From positions 1 through 64,000 of the forward strand of contig JAJFVD010000003.1 of NCBI GenBank assembly GCA_021371955.1: 64,000 bases of DNA, read 5' to 3'. This stretch comes from Bacteroidales bacterium. GTDB taxonomy: Bacteria > Bacteroidota > Bacteroidia > Bacteroidales > UBA932. How positions within the stretch are numbered: position 1 is the stretch's first letter; the number at the start of each line of letters is the position of its first letter. A program made the translations under genes and the position numbers. The notes beneath the pieces were generated by a model. That model was not told the origin of the DNA. It saw nothing but the letters and a program-made list of their open reading frames with translations, and searched no databases. Shown here one piece after another: positions 53,099 through 62,156 of the stretch.

Positions 53099-54148
53099 TC
53101 AGATAATCAGCATTGCGTCGCCGTATGTGCCGAATTTGTAACCCTCTTTGATTGCAACATTGTAAGCTCTCATAACATTGTCATATCCGCCGAATGCGGC
53201 AACTGTCATTAGCATGGTGGACTGAGGAAGATGGAAGTTGGAAATGAGTGCGTCCGGAATGGAAAAGTTATGGGGAGGAAATATAAATTTATTCGTCCAG
53301 CCGCTGTATGGTTTAATTTTGCTTTGGGTTGTAACAGCTGTTTCTATTGCCCTGAGGACTGTTATCCCTACAGCAAACACCTTTTTGCCATTCTCTTTAG
53401 CTTTATTTATCTGGTTGGAAGATTCTTCGGAAACTATCATTTGTTCGGAGTCCATCTTATGCTTTGAGAGATCTTCAACATCAACAGTGCGGAAATGTCC
53501 AAGGCCCATGTGAAGAGTAATGTGTGTAGAATTTATTCCTCGTATTTCCATCCTTTTAAGAAGTTCCCGGCTAAAGTGAAGACCGGCTGCCGGTGCAGCA
53601 ACAGCACCCTCGTGCAGCGCATAAATTGTCTGATATCTTTCGTTATCAATATTTTCTGCTTTTGCGCGAATCCATTTTGGAATGGGCATTTCACCAAGGC
53701 GGAACAGAGTAGCCTTGAACTCTTCATGGCTACCGTCAAAAAGGAAGCGCAGCGTACGGCCCCTTGATGTGGTATTATCTATAACTTCGGCAACAAGACT
53801 GTCGTTTTCGCCGAAATACAGTTTGTTCCCGATTCTTATTTTTCTTGCCGGATCTACAAGAACATCCCATAGTTTTTGTTCGGCATTGAGCTCTCTCAGA
53901 AGAAAAACTTCTATTTCCGCACCGGTTTTTTCCTTATTTCCATAAAGACGGGCAGGAAAAACTTTTGTGTTGTTAAAAATCAGGATATCATCCTCACTGC
54001 AGTAGTCGAGGAGATCCTTAAAATTTTTATGTTCGATTTCTCCGGTTTTCCTGTTAAGGACCAAAAGCCTTGACTCGTCACGATATTTTGACGGGTATTT
54101 TGCAATTGAATCTGGAGGGAGGTTGTAATTAAACTGAGATAATTTCAT
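53099..54148 (-). CDS. queA: S-adenosylmethionine:tRNA ribosyltransferase-isomerase
   Basis: 349 aa. The opening [20 protein letters not shown], then [27 protein letters not shown] and [13 protein letters not shown] are all typical QueA. It makes epoxyqueuosine in tRNA from the preQ1 base using S-adenosylmethionine. It is flanked by a 78-nt gap containing the truB terminator, and is likely transcribed alone. The 105 nt to dprA hold only an AT-rich 8-bp hairpin (53047-53073). Confidence 0.97.
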   Translation of the reverse strand: MKLSQFNYNLPPDSIAKYPSKYRDESRLLVLNRKTGEIEHKNFKDLLDYCSEDDILIFNNTKVFPARLYGNKEKTGAEIEVFLLRELNAEQKLWDVLVDPARKIRIGNKLYFGENDSLVAEVIDNTTSRGRTLRFLFDGSHEEFKATLFRLGEMPIPKWIRAKAENIDNERYQTIYALHEGAVAAPAAGLHFSRELLKRMEIRGINSTHITLHMGLGHFRTVDVEDLSKHKMDSEQMIVSEESSNQINKAKENGKKVFAVGITVLRAIETAVTTQSKIKPYSGWTNKFIFPPHNFSIPDALISNFHLPQSTMLMTVAAFGGYDNVMRAYNVAIKEGYKFGTYGDAMLII

Positions 54149-54161
54149 AATTGATCTTTAA

Positions 54162-54183
54162 AAAAAGTTGACAACTTTTTATT
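54162..54183 (-). terminator. AT-rich terminator after truB
   Basis: AAAAAGTTG and CAACTTTTT form an inverted repeat around one central base. On the minus strand it is followed by a run of T (complement of 54159-54167). The stem is low in GC, so efficiency is uncertain. It lies about 45 nt after the truB stop. Confidence 0.45.
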
Positions 54184-54226
54184 ATACGCATTTTTTGAAA
54201 AAAGGTTTCAGAAATGTTGTAAAAAA

Positions 54227-54979
54227 TCAGGAAATCTTAAAAATACTCTCAATATTGTCCATTGAGAGAGATTTTTCAACTCCAAAAGCGCCGGAAGTTG
54301 TTCTCACAAGATTTGTGAGGTGTGCTCCGCTGCCGCAGGCTTCGCCGATATCTCTGGCAAAAGACCGGATGTATGTCCCCTTGCTACATCTGATTGCAAT
54401 TTTAAGGTCCGGAGCATTGAATGAAATTATTTGCAGTCCGTAAATAGTAACCCTTGATGGTTTCATAGTTGTCTCAATCCCGGCTCTTGCAAGATCGTAA
54501 GCTCTGTTCCCGTCAATAAGCTTTGCAGAAAATACCGGGGGAATCTGATCAATCTCTCCCAGAAATTGTGGCAGTTTGCTCTCGATTAACTCCCTGGTGA
54601 TATGTTCCCATGGAAAATTGTTGTCAATCTCTTTTTCAAGGTCAAATGAAGGAGTTGTGGAACCGAACCGGACGTCTGCGATATATTCTTTTGGCTGAGC
54701 CTGAAGCTGCTCTGCCACTTTTGTCGCCTTCCCCACGCAAATGAGCAGGACCCCGGTAGCAAGCGGGTCTAACGTCCCGGCATGACCTACTTTTATATTC
54801 TTTAATCCGAAAAAACGCTGCAGACGGAATTTTGTTTTTCTTACAACATCTGTGGAGGTCCATCTGTATGGTTTATCAACAGAAATAACCAAACCGGAAG
54901 GATAGTCTTCCATGTTTGATGAAACAGAAACCCCTTCTGTCGGGTTTTCTAAAACAGCATACTCTTTGTTTACCGGCAT
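54227..54979 (-). CDS. truB: tRNA pseudouridine-55 synthase
   Basis: 250 aa. The catalytic aspartate is in VGHAGTLDPLATGVLL, preceded by ISVDKPYRWTSTDVVRK. It makes pseudouridine 55 in the T loop of tRNAs. I start at ATG 54979, since the two codons before it (TTG CTG) lie in the rpiB end; the stop TGA of rpiB overlaps this ATG by one base, so the genes are translationally coupled. Confidence 0.96.
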   Translation of the reverse strand: MPVNKEYAVLENPTEGVSVSSNMEDYPSGLVISVDKPYRWTSTDVVRKTKFRLQRFFGLKNIKVGHAGTLDPLATGVLLICVGKATKVAEQLQAQPKEYIADVRFGSTTPSFDLEKEIDNNFPWEHITRELIESKLPQFLGEIDQIPPVFSAKLIDGNRAYDLARAGIETTMKPSRVTIYGLQIISFNAPDLKIAIRCSKGTYIRSFARDIGEACGSGAHLTNLVRTTSGAFGVEKSLSMDNIESIFKIS

Positions 54980-55413
54980 CAGCAACTGATTTTATTTACT
55001 CTTCTGAGATGCCTGCCGCCTTCAAATTCCGATTTAAGAAATGTTGACAGAATCTCTTTTGCGGTTTCAATTGAAATAAACCTTGCAGGAAGGCTCAGAA
55101 TATTGGCGTTGTTGTGTGCTCTTGCAAGAGAAGCAAGCTCAGGTGTCCAGCAGAGAGCTGCCCGTATTCCTGCATGCTTATTCACAGTCATACTTATCCC
55201 GTTTCCCGACCCGCAGATAGCAACTCCAAAAGAGACTTCCCCGCCTTCCACAGCAGAAGCAAGAGGATGCGCTACATCGGGATAATCCATACTTTCTGAG
55301 GAGTGTGTTCCAAAGTCCCTGACCTCATAGCCGGCTGCTGCAAGTTCCATTTTAAGAATCTCCTTCATCTCATAACCTGCATGATCTGCAGCTATTCCGA
55401 TAAGTTTTTTCAT
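54979..55413 (-). CDS. rpiB: Ribose-5-phosphate isomerase B
   Basis: 144 aa. GIAADHAGYEMKEIL (about 5-19) and the catalytic cysteine in VAICGSGNGISMTVNK (about 64-80) identify the RpiB/LacAB family, with HNNANILSLPARFI towards the end. It interconverts ribose 5-phosphate and ribulose 5-phosphate. It is first in rpiB-truB, with a promoter at 55430-55461. Confidence 0.96.
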   Translation of the reverse strand: MKKLIGIAADHAGYEMKEILKMELAAAGYEVRDFGTHSSESMDYPDVAHPLASAVEGGEVSFGVAICGSGNGISMTVNKHAGIRAALCWTPELASLARAHNNANILSLPARFISIETAKEILSTFLKSEFEGGRHLRRVNKISC

Positions 55414-55429
55414 AATTTTTAATTTTGCG

Positions 55430-55461
55430 CAAAGGTAATGTTTTATTATTGCTCAGGGCAA
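55430..55461 (-). promoter_or_regulatory. Promoter of rpiB-truB
   Basis: On the minus strand, -7 TACCTTTG (complement of 55430-55437) and -33 TTG (complement of 55459-55461) are 21 nt apart, 16 nt upstream of the rpiB start. It overlaps the opposite promoter at 55449-55478. Confidence 0.6.
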
Positions 55462-55478
55462 GATATTTACTACATTTG
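55449..55478 (+). promoter_or_regulatory. Promoter of the aminotransferase-galE unit
   Basis: TTG at 55449-55451 and TACATTTG at 55471-55478 with a 19-nt spacer fit the Bacteroidota consensus. The ATG is 20 nt downstream. The -33 part lies inside the divergent rpiB promoter. Confidence 0.6.
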
Positions 55479-55498
55479 TTCTTTAAAAGCAGCTATAT

Positions 55499-56629
55499 AT
55501 GGAAATTCAAATGTTGGACCTTAAAGGTCAGTACCAAAATATAAAGGATGAAATTGACACGGCAATAAAAGGAGTAATAGACTCCTGCCATTTTATTAAT
55601 GGGCACGATGTTGATGAATTTTCAAAAGAACTTGGCAAATATATATCATCGGAGAATGTTGTTCCCTGTGCAAATGGTACCGATGCTCTCCAGATTGCAC
55701 TTATGTCACTTGACCTTAAACCCGGGGATGAAGTAATACTTCCTGCCTTTACTTATGCGGCTACTGCCGAAGTGGTTGCGCTGCTTGGCCTGGTGCCGGT
55801 TCTTGCAGATGTTGATCCCGGAACATATAATATTCTTCCGGCAGACATTGAAGCATCCGTAAGCGGAAAAACAAAAGCAGTGATGCCTGTCCATCTCTTT
55901 GGCCATTCTGCGGATATGGAGCCGATAATGGATATAGCAAAAAGGAACAATCTTTATGTTATTGAAGACAATGCCCAGGCTCTTGGCGCGCGGTACTCAT
56001 TTTCAAACGGAGCAGGGAAATATTGCGGAACAATAGGTCATATAGGATGTACATCATTTTTTCCTTCGAAGAATCTGGGATGCTATGGCGACGGGGGTGC
56101 AATATTCACTCAAAACGAGTCTCTTTCTCAAAAACTGAAAATGATAGCAAATCATGGTCAGAGAATAAAGTATCAGCACGATCTGGTAGGGTGTAACTCA
56201 AGACTGGACACGATTCAGGCTGCCGTACTCAGAGTTAAGCTTAAATATCTGAACCAGTATACAAGAAGCCGGCAGGATGCTGCCAACAGATACATGGGAC
56301 TTCTCCGGAATGTTGATGAAATAGTATTGCCAAAAGAAGAACTCTATTCCACACATGTATATCATCAGTTTACAATACAGGTAAAGAAGCGTGATTTGCT
56401 AAAGGATTATCTTGAATCAAAAGGAATCCCTTCAATGATTTACTATCCTTATCCGATTGAAAAGCATGCTGCTTTCAGGACCAGAGTTGTTAAGAGGGTC
56501 GAAACGCCAAATGCGCTGAGGCTTGCAAATGAAGTTCTCTCTCTGCCTATGCACACAGAACTTAAAGTAGAGGAACAAATATATATATCAGAAACCATTA
56601 AAGAGTTCATGGTTAAAAACAGGCGGTAA
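55499..56629 (+). CDS. DegT/DnrJ/EryC1/StrS family sugar aminotransferase
   Basis: 376 aa. The PLP lysine is in TSFFPSKNLGCYGDGGA (Lys near 191) and the PLP-binding stretch is VIEDNAQALGARY. The N-terminal MLDLKGQYQNIKDEIDTAI is usual for the family, which aminates 3- or 4-keto nucleotide sugars. It is linked by one base overlap (TAATG) to galE, which suggests a part in nucleotide-sugar or surface polysaccharide synthesis. The exact sugar is unknown. Confidence 0.94.
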   Translation: MEIQMLDLKGQYQNIKDEIDTAIKGVIDSCHFINGHDVDEFSKELGKYISSENVVPCANGTDALQIALMSLDLKPGDEVILPAFTYAATAEVVALLGLVPVLADVDPGTYNILPADIEASVSGKTKAVMPVHLFGHSADMEPIMDIAKRNNLYVIEDNAQALGARYSFSNGAGKYCGTIGHIGCTSFFPSKNLGCYGDGGAIFTQNESLSQKLKMIANHGQRIKYQHDLVGCNSRLDTIQAAVLRVKLKYLNQYTRSRQDAANRYMGLLRNVDEIVLPKEELYSTHVYHQFTIQVKKRDLLKDYLESKGIPSMIYYPYPIEKHAAFRTRVVKRVETPNALRLANEVLSLPMHTELKVEEQIYISETIKEFMVKNRR

Positions 56630-57675
56630 TGAAAAAAGGCAAAATTCTGGTTACAGGAGGAACAGGTTATATTGGAGCACATACAGTTGTGGAACTGGAT
56701 GCTGCCGGATATGACGTTGTTATTGTCGATAATTTCTCAAATTCATCGCCCGATGTACTTGACGGACTTGAGTCCATTACAGGTAAAAAATTAACATTTC
56801 TTGAACTTGATTGTACCAATCCGGAGCATATGGAACTCCTTTTCTGCAAACATCCCGACATAGACGCAGCAATCCATTTTGCGGCATACAAGTCAGTAGG
56901 GGAGAGTGTGGATAAACCGCTAGAATATTACAGAAACAATATTGATTCTCTTATTAATTTATTAATAAATATCACAAGGAGAGGAAGAAGCGGTTCAGTT
57001 GTATTTTCTTCTTCATGCACTGTATACGGCCAACCGTCTCCGGAGCATTTGCCGGTGAGTGAAAGTGCCCCTCTTCAGCCGGCTGCTTCTCCTTATGGAA
57101 GAACAAAACAAATTTGCGAGGATATTCTGAGTGATTCGGTTAAAGCATCTGAAGGAGCCCTTAAAGTTATTTCATTAAGATATTTTAACCCGATAGGTGC
57201 CCATCCGAGTGCTTTGATTGGCGAACTTCCCCGGGGTGTTCCAAACTATCTGCTTCCATTTGTAACTCAGGCTGCGATTGGAATAAGGGAAAATGTATGC
57301 GTTTTCGGAGACGATTACAACACTCCGGACGGATCCTGCATACGAGACTATATATATATTTGTGACCTTGCAAAGGCTCATGTGAAGGCTGTTGAGAGAA
57401 TTCTTGAAAAACAGGACGAGATGGACGGGAGCATTGAATATTTCAACCTTGGTACTGGAAAAGGGCTTTCGGTGCTTGAGGTTATTAACCGGTTTATGGA
57501 AGCGACAGGAGTTAATGTCCCTTATAAAATTGTAGGCAGAAGAGCCGGCGACATTGAGCAGGTTTGGGCGGACCCGTCAAAAGCCAACAAGATTCTGGGC
57601 TGGAGCGCAGATACTCCGCTTGATGTTGTGTTTAAGTCGGCATGGGAGTGGGAGAAGAGGATTCGGGCTATATAA
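56629..57675 (+). CDS. galE: UDP-glucose 4-epimerase
   Basis: 348 aa. The NAD-binding GGTGYIGAHTVVEL (about 9-22) and the catalytic Ser with Tyr-x3-Lys in SPYGRTKQICE are present, with FNPIGAHPSALIGE and YNTPDGSCIRDYI as in GalE. It swaps UDP-glucose and UDP-galactose, or the N-acetyl forms. Its start overlaps the aminotransferase stop by one base. It ends 43 nt before the 83-nt hairpin at 57719. Confidence 0.95.
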   Translation: MKKGKILVTGGTGYIGAHTVVELDAAGYDVVIVDNFSNSSPDVLDGLESITGKKLTFLELDCTNPEHMELLFCKHPDIDAAIHFAAYKSVGESVDKPLEYYRNNIDSLINLLINITRRGRSGSVVFSSSCTVYGQPSPEHLPVSESAPLQPAASPYGRTKQICEDILSDSVKASEGALKVISLRYFNPIGAHPSALIGELPRGVPNYLLPFVTQAAIGIRENVCVFGDDYNTPDGSCIRDYIYICDLAKAHVKAVERILEKQDEMDGSIEYFNLGTGKGLSVLEVINRFMEATGVNVPYKIVGRRAGDIEQVWADPSKANKILGWSADTPLDVVFKSAWEWEKRIRAI

Positions 57676-57718
57676 TCGTAGCAGGCGAGTTCTTGTAATT
57701 TTTCTGATAAAGCATTCA

Positions 57719-57801
57719 CTGTCAACTAATCCAATAGGGCTTGTGCGTCCTCCTGCGCTGTGCTTCGTCCGGCCGAATCGCCCTTTTAGATTAGTTGACA
57801 G
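57719..57801. repeat. Long inverted repeat between galE and gltX, 83 nt
   Basis: CTGTCAACTAATC (57719-57731) and GATTAGTTGACAG (57789-57801) form a perfect 13-bp stem, with a second short pairing GGGC (57737-57740)/GCCC (57780-57783). The GC-rich centre is about 40 nt. It sits between convergent genes, so it could act as a terminator, but it has no T-run. Its total length equals that of the hairpin at 618-700. Confidence 0.65.
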
Positions 57802-57863
57802 CAGATTACTACAGATAATTTATTGGAACTCGTCTGCTGCAGACAATTGATTTTGCAAACGAT

Positions 57864-59408
57864 TTAGATATCTGCCAGTTTAATGATTCTTTTCAAGGTC
57901 TCTTCTTTCCCAATCAGATCCATTATATCTGCAACGCCTGGTCCTTTTGATTCGCCAACGAGTGCAAGGCGGAGGGTGTTCATTACGGATCCCATTTGCC
58001 AGCCGCGTTCTTTTATGTAGGGCGAGAGGCTGTGCTCGATACTCTCTTTTGAGAATGTTTCCAGTCCTTCAAGCATTTGGCAAACCTCTTTTAAAATCTG
58101 AGGTGTATCCTCTTTCCAGAATTTTGTTTTTACGGCCTGGTCGTATGCAGTTGGAGCCACAAACAGATAGTCGGAAAGGTCCCAGAAATCCTTAACAAAA
58201 TGGGCTCTCTCTTTTATGAGTCCTACCACATGTTCAATATATGCATCAGGTCTTGAGATACCTTTGCTTACGAGAATAGCACCGAACTCTTTTGCAAGAG
58301 TGGCATTGTCTCTCATACGGAGATACTCCATATTAAACCATTTGGCTTTGTCCGGATTGAATTTTGCTCCGGATTTTATCACTCTCTCCATTGAGAATGC
58401 TTCAACGAGCTCGTCAAGTGAAAAGATCTCTTTTTCTGTACCCGGGTTCCAGCCAAGAAATGCCAACAAATTCACGAAGGCTTCGGGATAATATCCGTCT
58501 TCGCGGTATCCTCTGGAAATTTCCCCTTCACTGTTTTTCCATTCAAGCGGAAACACAGGGAATCCCAGTCTGTCGCCGTCTCTCTTGCTCAATTTTCCTT
58601 TGCCGTCCGGTTTGAGGAGCAGCGAAAGGTGTGCAAAAGCAGGGCGGGTTTCGTTCCACCCGAATGCTTCGTAAAGCATGTAGTGGAGCGGGAGGGAAGG
58701 CAGCCACTCTTCGCCGCGGATGACATCGGTAATCTCCATAAGATGGTCGTCAACGATGTTTGCAAGGTGATATGTCGGAAGTTCATCAACTGCCTTCCAT
58801 AGCACTTTGTCGTCAAGTGTATTTGTGTTTACTTCAATTTCTCCGCGAATGAGGTCATCCATTTTAACAACTCTGTCCAGAGGCATTTTGAACCTTATGA
58901 CCCAGTGGTTGCTTGTTGAAATTCTCTCCTCAGTTTCCCCGGCAGAAAACTTAAGAGAAGTTTGCAGCTTCTCCCGTACAGAGTAGTTGTATGTAAAAGA
59001 TTCTCCTCTGCTTTCACAATCTTTCCTAAGAGCATCAAGCTCTTCGGAAGTGTCAAATGCGTAATAGGCAAATCCTTTCTCAACAAGCTCTTCGGCATAT
59101 TTGCGATATAGCGGTTTTCTCTGTGATTGCCGGTATGGGGCGTGAGAGTGCTTTTCGGTTGGAGTTTCTACCAATTTGCCGTTTTCCACACCTTCGTCGG
59201 GCAGAATGCCGCACCAGGCAAGCGATTCAATGATATACTCCTCGGCTCCCGGAACAAATCTCTGTGAGTCGGTATCTTCAATTCTTAAAATAAAATCTCC
59301 CCCCCTCTGTTTTGCATACAAATAGTTGTAAAGAGCAGTCCTTACGCCGCCTATGTGAAGGGGGCCCGTTGGACTTGGTGCAAAACGTACTCTTGTTCTT
59401 CGGCTCAT
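57864..59408 (-). CDS. gltX: Glutamyl-tRNA synthetase
   Basis: 514 aa. The class I HIGH motif is HIGG at 18-21 (FAPSPTGPLHIGG) and the KMSKS motif is KLSKRDG (near 260). It charges tRNA-Glu. I start at ATG 59408 (MSRRTRVRFAPSPTG); a longer frame overlaps ftsZ. It follows the ftsZ stop by one base. In most cell-division clusters gltX is not the next gene, so this arrangement is noted as unusual. Confidence 0.97.
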   Translation of the reverse strand: MSRRTRVRFAPSPTGPLHIGGVRTALYNYLYAKQRGGDFILRIEDTDSQRFVPGAEEYIIESLAWCGILPDEGVENGKLVETPTEKHSHAPYRQSQRKPLYRKYAEELVEKGFAYYAFDTSEELDALRKDCESRGESFTYNYSVREKLQTSLKFSAGETEERISTSNHWVIRFKMPLDRVVKMDDLIRGEIEVNTNTLDDKVLWKAVDELPTYHLANIVDDHLMEITDVIRGEEWLPSLPLHYMLYEAFGWNETRPAFAHLSLLLKPDGKGKLSKRDGDRLGFPVFPLEWKNSEGEISRGYREDGYYPEAFVNLLAFLGWNPGTEKEIFSLDELVEAFSMERVIKSGAKFNPDKAKWFNMEYLRMRDNATLAKEFGAILVSKGISRPDAYIEHVVGLIKERAHFVKDFWDLSDYLFVAPTAYDQAVKTKFWKEDTPQILKEVCQMLEGLETFSKESIEHSLSPYIKERGWQMGSVMNTLRLALVGESKGPGVADIMDLIGKEETLKRIIKLADI

Positions 59409-59409
59409 C

Positions 59410-60795
59410 TTAGTCTTGTGTTTGATGTAGATATGAATTATCGGACAGAAGGTTATGTTTTCCGTCCCGTTCTTCAATTTTTAATGTGCTGTTTACTCTT
59501 GGTTCAACAGGAGAGGGGCCCTTACCGGACTCTTCCTTGTTTATTGCCATCCGGCGGCGGATGTATGCAGGCTGATTTTCTAGCTCTGCAATATTGTCAT
59601 CGGCACCAAGAATGAGAGCAGGCTTTTCTTTTGGTCTGGATTGAGAAACCTGGGGCGCTTCAGTTATCCTTCTTCTCTCCGGCCTGTTTACAGGAAGCTC
59701 CTGCTTCTTGCCTATCATCTCTTCGTATGGTGTTTGAGAAGCAATGAAAGGCATTTCGTTTTCCTGACCAAGGGTTACGCTTTGGACAAGCTTGCCTCCG
59801 GTAGTTGAAATCTGAGGAAGCGAATGCATGTCAAATCCTGTTGCAACTACAGTAACACTAATAGATTCGCCAATTTCAGGGTCATTGACAACTCCTCGCT
59901 TGAACTTTTCTACAGTCTCCCCGGTGTACTCTTTTACATAGTCCATAATCTGGGAGAGTTCGGCCATGGTGAGACCGTTGTTGCTGCTAGAAGTAATGTT
60001 TACAAGAACGCCTTTCGCAGTTTTCAGGTCGTAGTCGTTTAGCAAAGGAGACGAGAAGGCCTCTTCAACTGCACGAATCGCCCTGTTTTCACCTGTGGCA
60101 GTACCGGTTCCCATAAGTGCCATGCCGCTGTTTTGCATAATCATCTTGATATCTGCAAAGTCAACGTTAATGAACCCCGGACGGGTAATTATCTCGGCTA
60201 TCCCTTTTACCGCCGAACTCAATACTGAGTTGGATTTTGGGAATGCCTCAAAAATATTAAGCTCGCCAAATATTTTATAAATCTTTTGATTGTCGATAAT
60301 GAGAAGACTGTCTACATACTTCTCAAGCTCTTTTATCCCAAGAATAGCTCTTTTAAGAAACTCCTGTCCCTCATCCCGGAAGGGAAGAGTAACAACGCCT
60401 ACTGTGAGAAGGCCCATCTCCTTTGCTATCTGTGCAATTACGGGTGCTGCACCTGTACCGGTACCTCCGCCCATCCCTGCCGTAATAAAAACCATTTCGG
60501 TACTGCCGGATAAAGACTCTTTTATTGAATCTATTGTTTCAAGAGCAGCTCTGCGGCCTTGCTCGGGATTACACCCGGCACCGAGCCCCTTTGCAATAAC
60601 ATTTCCAAGCTGAACCTTTTCCGGAACCGGGCTGCCCTGAAGTGCCATTGTATCGGTGTTGCAGATCATAAAATCGACATCTTTTATTCCCTGCTGGAAC
60701 ATCTGGCTCACTGCGTTTCCGCCGCCGCCGCCTACTCCAATCACCTTAATAATGGATTTGTTGGACTCCCAGTTTAGTGGTATATACTCTTTCAT
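59410..60795 (-). CDS. ftsZ: Cell division protein FtsZ
   Basis: 461 aa. The tubulin signature GGGTGTG lies at 109-115, with NTDTMALQGS, and the GTPase T7 text NVDFADIKMIM further on. After residue about 320 comes a long variable tail, rich in Arg, Glu and Pro, that ends in a short segment with no clear match to the classic C-terminal peptide. It forms the Z ring at the division site. It is 5 nt after ftsA and one base from gltX. Confidence 0.98.
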   Translation of the reverse strand: MKEYIPLNWESNKSIIKVIGVGGGGGNAVSQMFQQGIKDVDFMICNTDTMALQGSPVPEKVQLGNVIAKGLGAGCNPEQGRRAALETIDSIKESLSGSTEMVFITAGMGGGTGTGAAPVIAQIAKEMGLLTVGVVTLPFRDEGQEFLKRAILGIKELEKYVDSLLIIDNQKIYKIFGELNIFEAFPKSNSVLSSAVKGIAEIITRPGFINVDFADIKMIMQNSGMALMGTGTATGENRAIRAVEEAFSSPLLNDYDLKTAKGVLVNITSSSNNGLTMAELSQIMDYVKEYTGETVEKFKRGVVNDPEIGESISVTVVATGFDMHSLPQISTTGGKLVQSVTLGQENEMPFIASQTPYEEMIGKKQELPVNRPERRRITEAPQVSQSRPKEKPALILGADDNIAELENQPAYIRRRMAINKEESGKGPSPVEPRVNSTLKIEERDGKHNLLSDNSYLHQTQD

Positions 60796-60800
60796 ATTAA

Positions 60801-62156
60801 TTAAGCTTCATTATCTCCGGTGTCAAAGAAAGACCTCATTTGTTCCCTGAACCCGTTAAACATTGTTTTTCCGGCAACTCTCTCTTTTTTTATTCTCTTC
60901 TCTTCAGTTGAAGCAGTTGCGGTTATTTCAACTTTCTCTAAATCTTCCTGATCAAAAAGTGTTCCTCCAATGGTGCTCTTTTCGGCTTTCTGATTCTCCT
61001 CCTGCATAAATTTCTCGCACTCATAGCCATAAAGAACAAGCCCGACGGCTGTTGAAGAACTTGGTTTATTCACACCTTCACAGGAGTCAAAGGTAATATT
61101 AATATTTGGAGAGGCAATTCTGGTGTCGTATCCTGTTTTGTATTTAACAAACTGACAGAGGTTTGCGAGTTGTGCGCCACCGCCGGTCACAACGATTCCG
61201 CCATTAAGTTTGTCAAGGTAACCGGAGCGGTCAATTTCATATTGTACAGCTTCCACTATCTCTGCCATTCTTGCCTCGATAATGCTTGCTATAACCTTAA
61301 ACGAAATCTCTCTGGACTCCCTTCCGCCAATGCCCGGAATAATAACTGTTCTGTTTTCCGGAGCATATTCGCTCACGCACGAACCATACTGGATTTTCAT
61401 TTGTTCGGCATTGCGTGAAGAAACTCCGCAACCCTGCTTGATGTCTTCTGTAATAGAGTTTCCTCCAAATGGAATGACTGCTGTATGGCGAATTATATTG
61501 TCTTCAATAACCAGAAGGTCGGTTGTTCCGCCTCCGATATCCACCATTGCAACTCCCATTTCCATCTCCTCTTCATTGAGAACTGCCAGTGCCGATGCAA
61601 CAGGCTCAAGTACGAGTTCCTTAAGTTTAAGATCTGCACGTGCAATAACGGATTTACTGTGTTCTGCCGAGTTTGTCCTTCCTATGAAAAGTTTGTAGTT
61701 TCCTTCAATCTGGCTGCCGGCCATTCCCCTTGCCTCTTTCATTCCGATATGGTCGTCAATATTGTACGACTGAGGGATAACGTGCAAAATACGTTCGCCT
61801 GCATTTACCCTTGTTTTGTACATCTCCATCTGCATCTCCTGTACCTCACTTTCGTTTATGAGTACATCAGGCCTCTGCCGGTTCCTCTTGCAGCCTTCGT
61901 CTGTGCACCTTATGTTCTGGCCTGCAATGCCAACATACACCTCTTTAATCTCAATGTCATTCTCACTTTTGATTTCCTGAAGTGTTGGGATAAGAGAGTT
62001 GAGAACATCCTGGATATTCACAACTTCTCCTCTCATGATTCCTTTAGAGGGAGTCTCTTTGAATGCTACAATTTTATAGCCCGATTCTGTTTTTTCTCCT
62101 ACCAGGCTTACCACTTTTGTGGTGCCAAGGTCAATGGCGGCAATGTAACTTTTCAT
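60801..62156 (-). CDS. ftsA: Cell division protein FtsA
   Basis: 451 aa. An actin-like fold: the phosphate-1 loop is AAIDLGTTKVVSLVGE, phosphate-2 GVAMVDIGGGTTDLLV, and the adenosine loop GGIVVTGGGAQL. It anchors FtsZ to the membrane. After residue about 400 the tail runs to a C-terminal amphipathic segment (GFREQMRSFFD). I start at ATG 62156; the upstream frame would overlap ftsQ further. It overlaps the ftsQ stop by 4 nt (ATGA). Confidence 0.97.
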   Translation of the reverse strand: MKSYIAAIDLGTTKVVSLVGEKTESGYKIVAFKETPSKGIMRGEVVNIQDVLNSLIPTLQEIKSENDIEIKEVYVGIAGQNIRCTDEGCKRNRQRPDVLINESEVQEMQMEMYKTRVNAGERILHVIPQSYNIDDHIGMKEARGMAGSQIEGNYKLFIGRTNSAEHSKSVIARADLKLKELVLEPVASALAVLNEEEMEMGVAMVDIGGGTTDLLVIEDNIIRHTAVIPFGGNSITEDIKQGCGVSSRNAEQMKIQYGSCVSEYAPENRTVIIPGIGGRESREISFKVIASIIEARMAEIVEAVQYEIDRSGYLDKLNGGIVVTGGGAQLANLCQFVKYKTGYDTRIASPNINITFDSCEGVNKPSSSTAVGLVLYGYECEKFMQEENQKAEKSTIGGTLFDQEDLEKVEITATASTEEKRIKKERVAGKTMFNGFREQMRSFFDTGDNEA

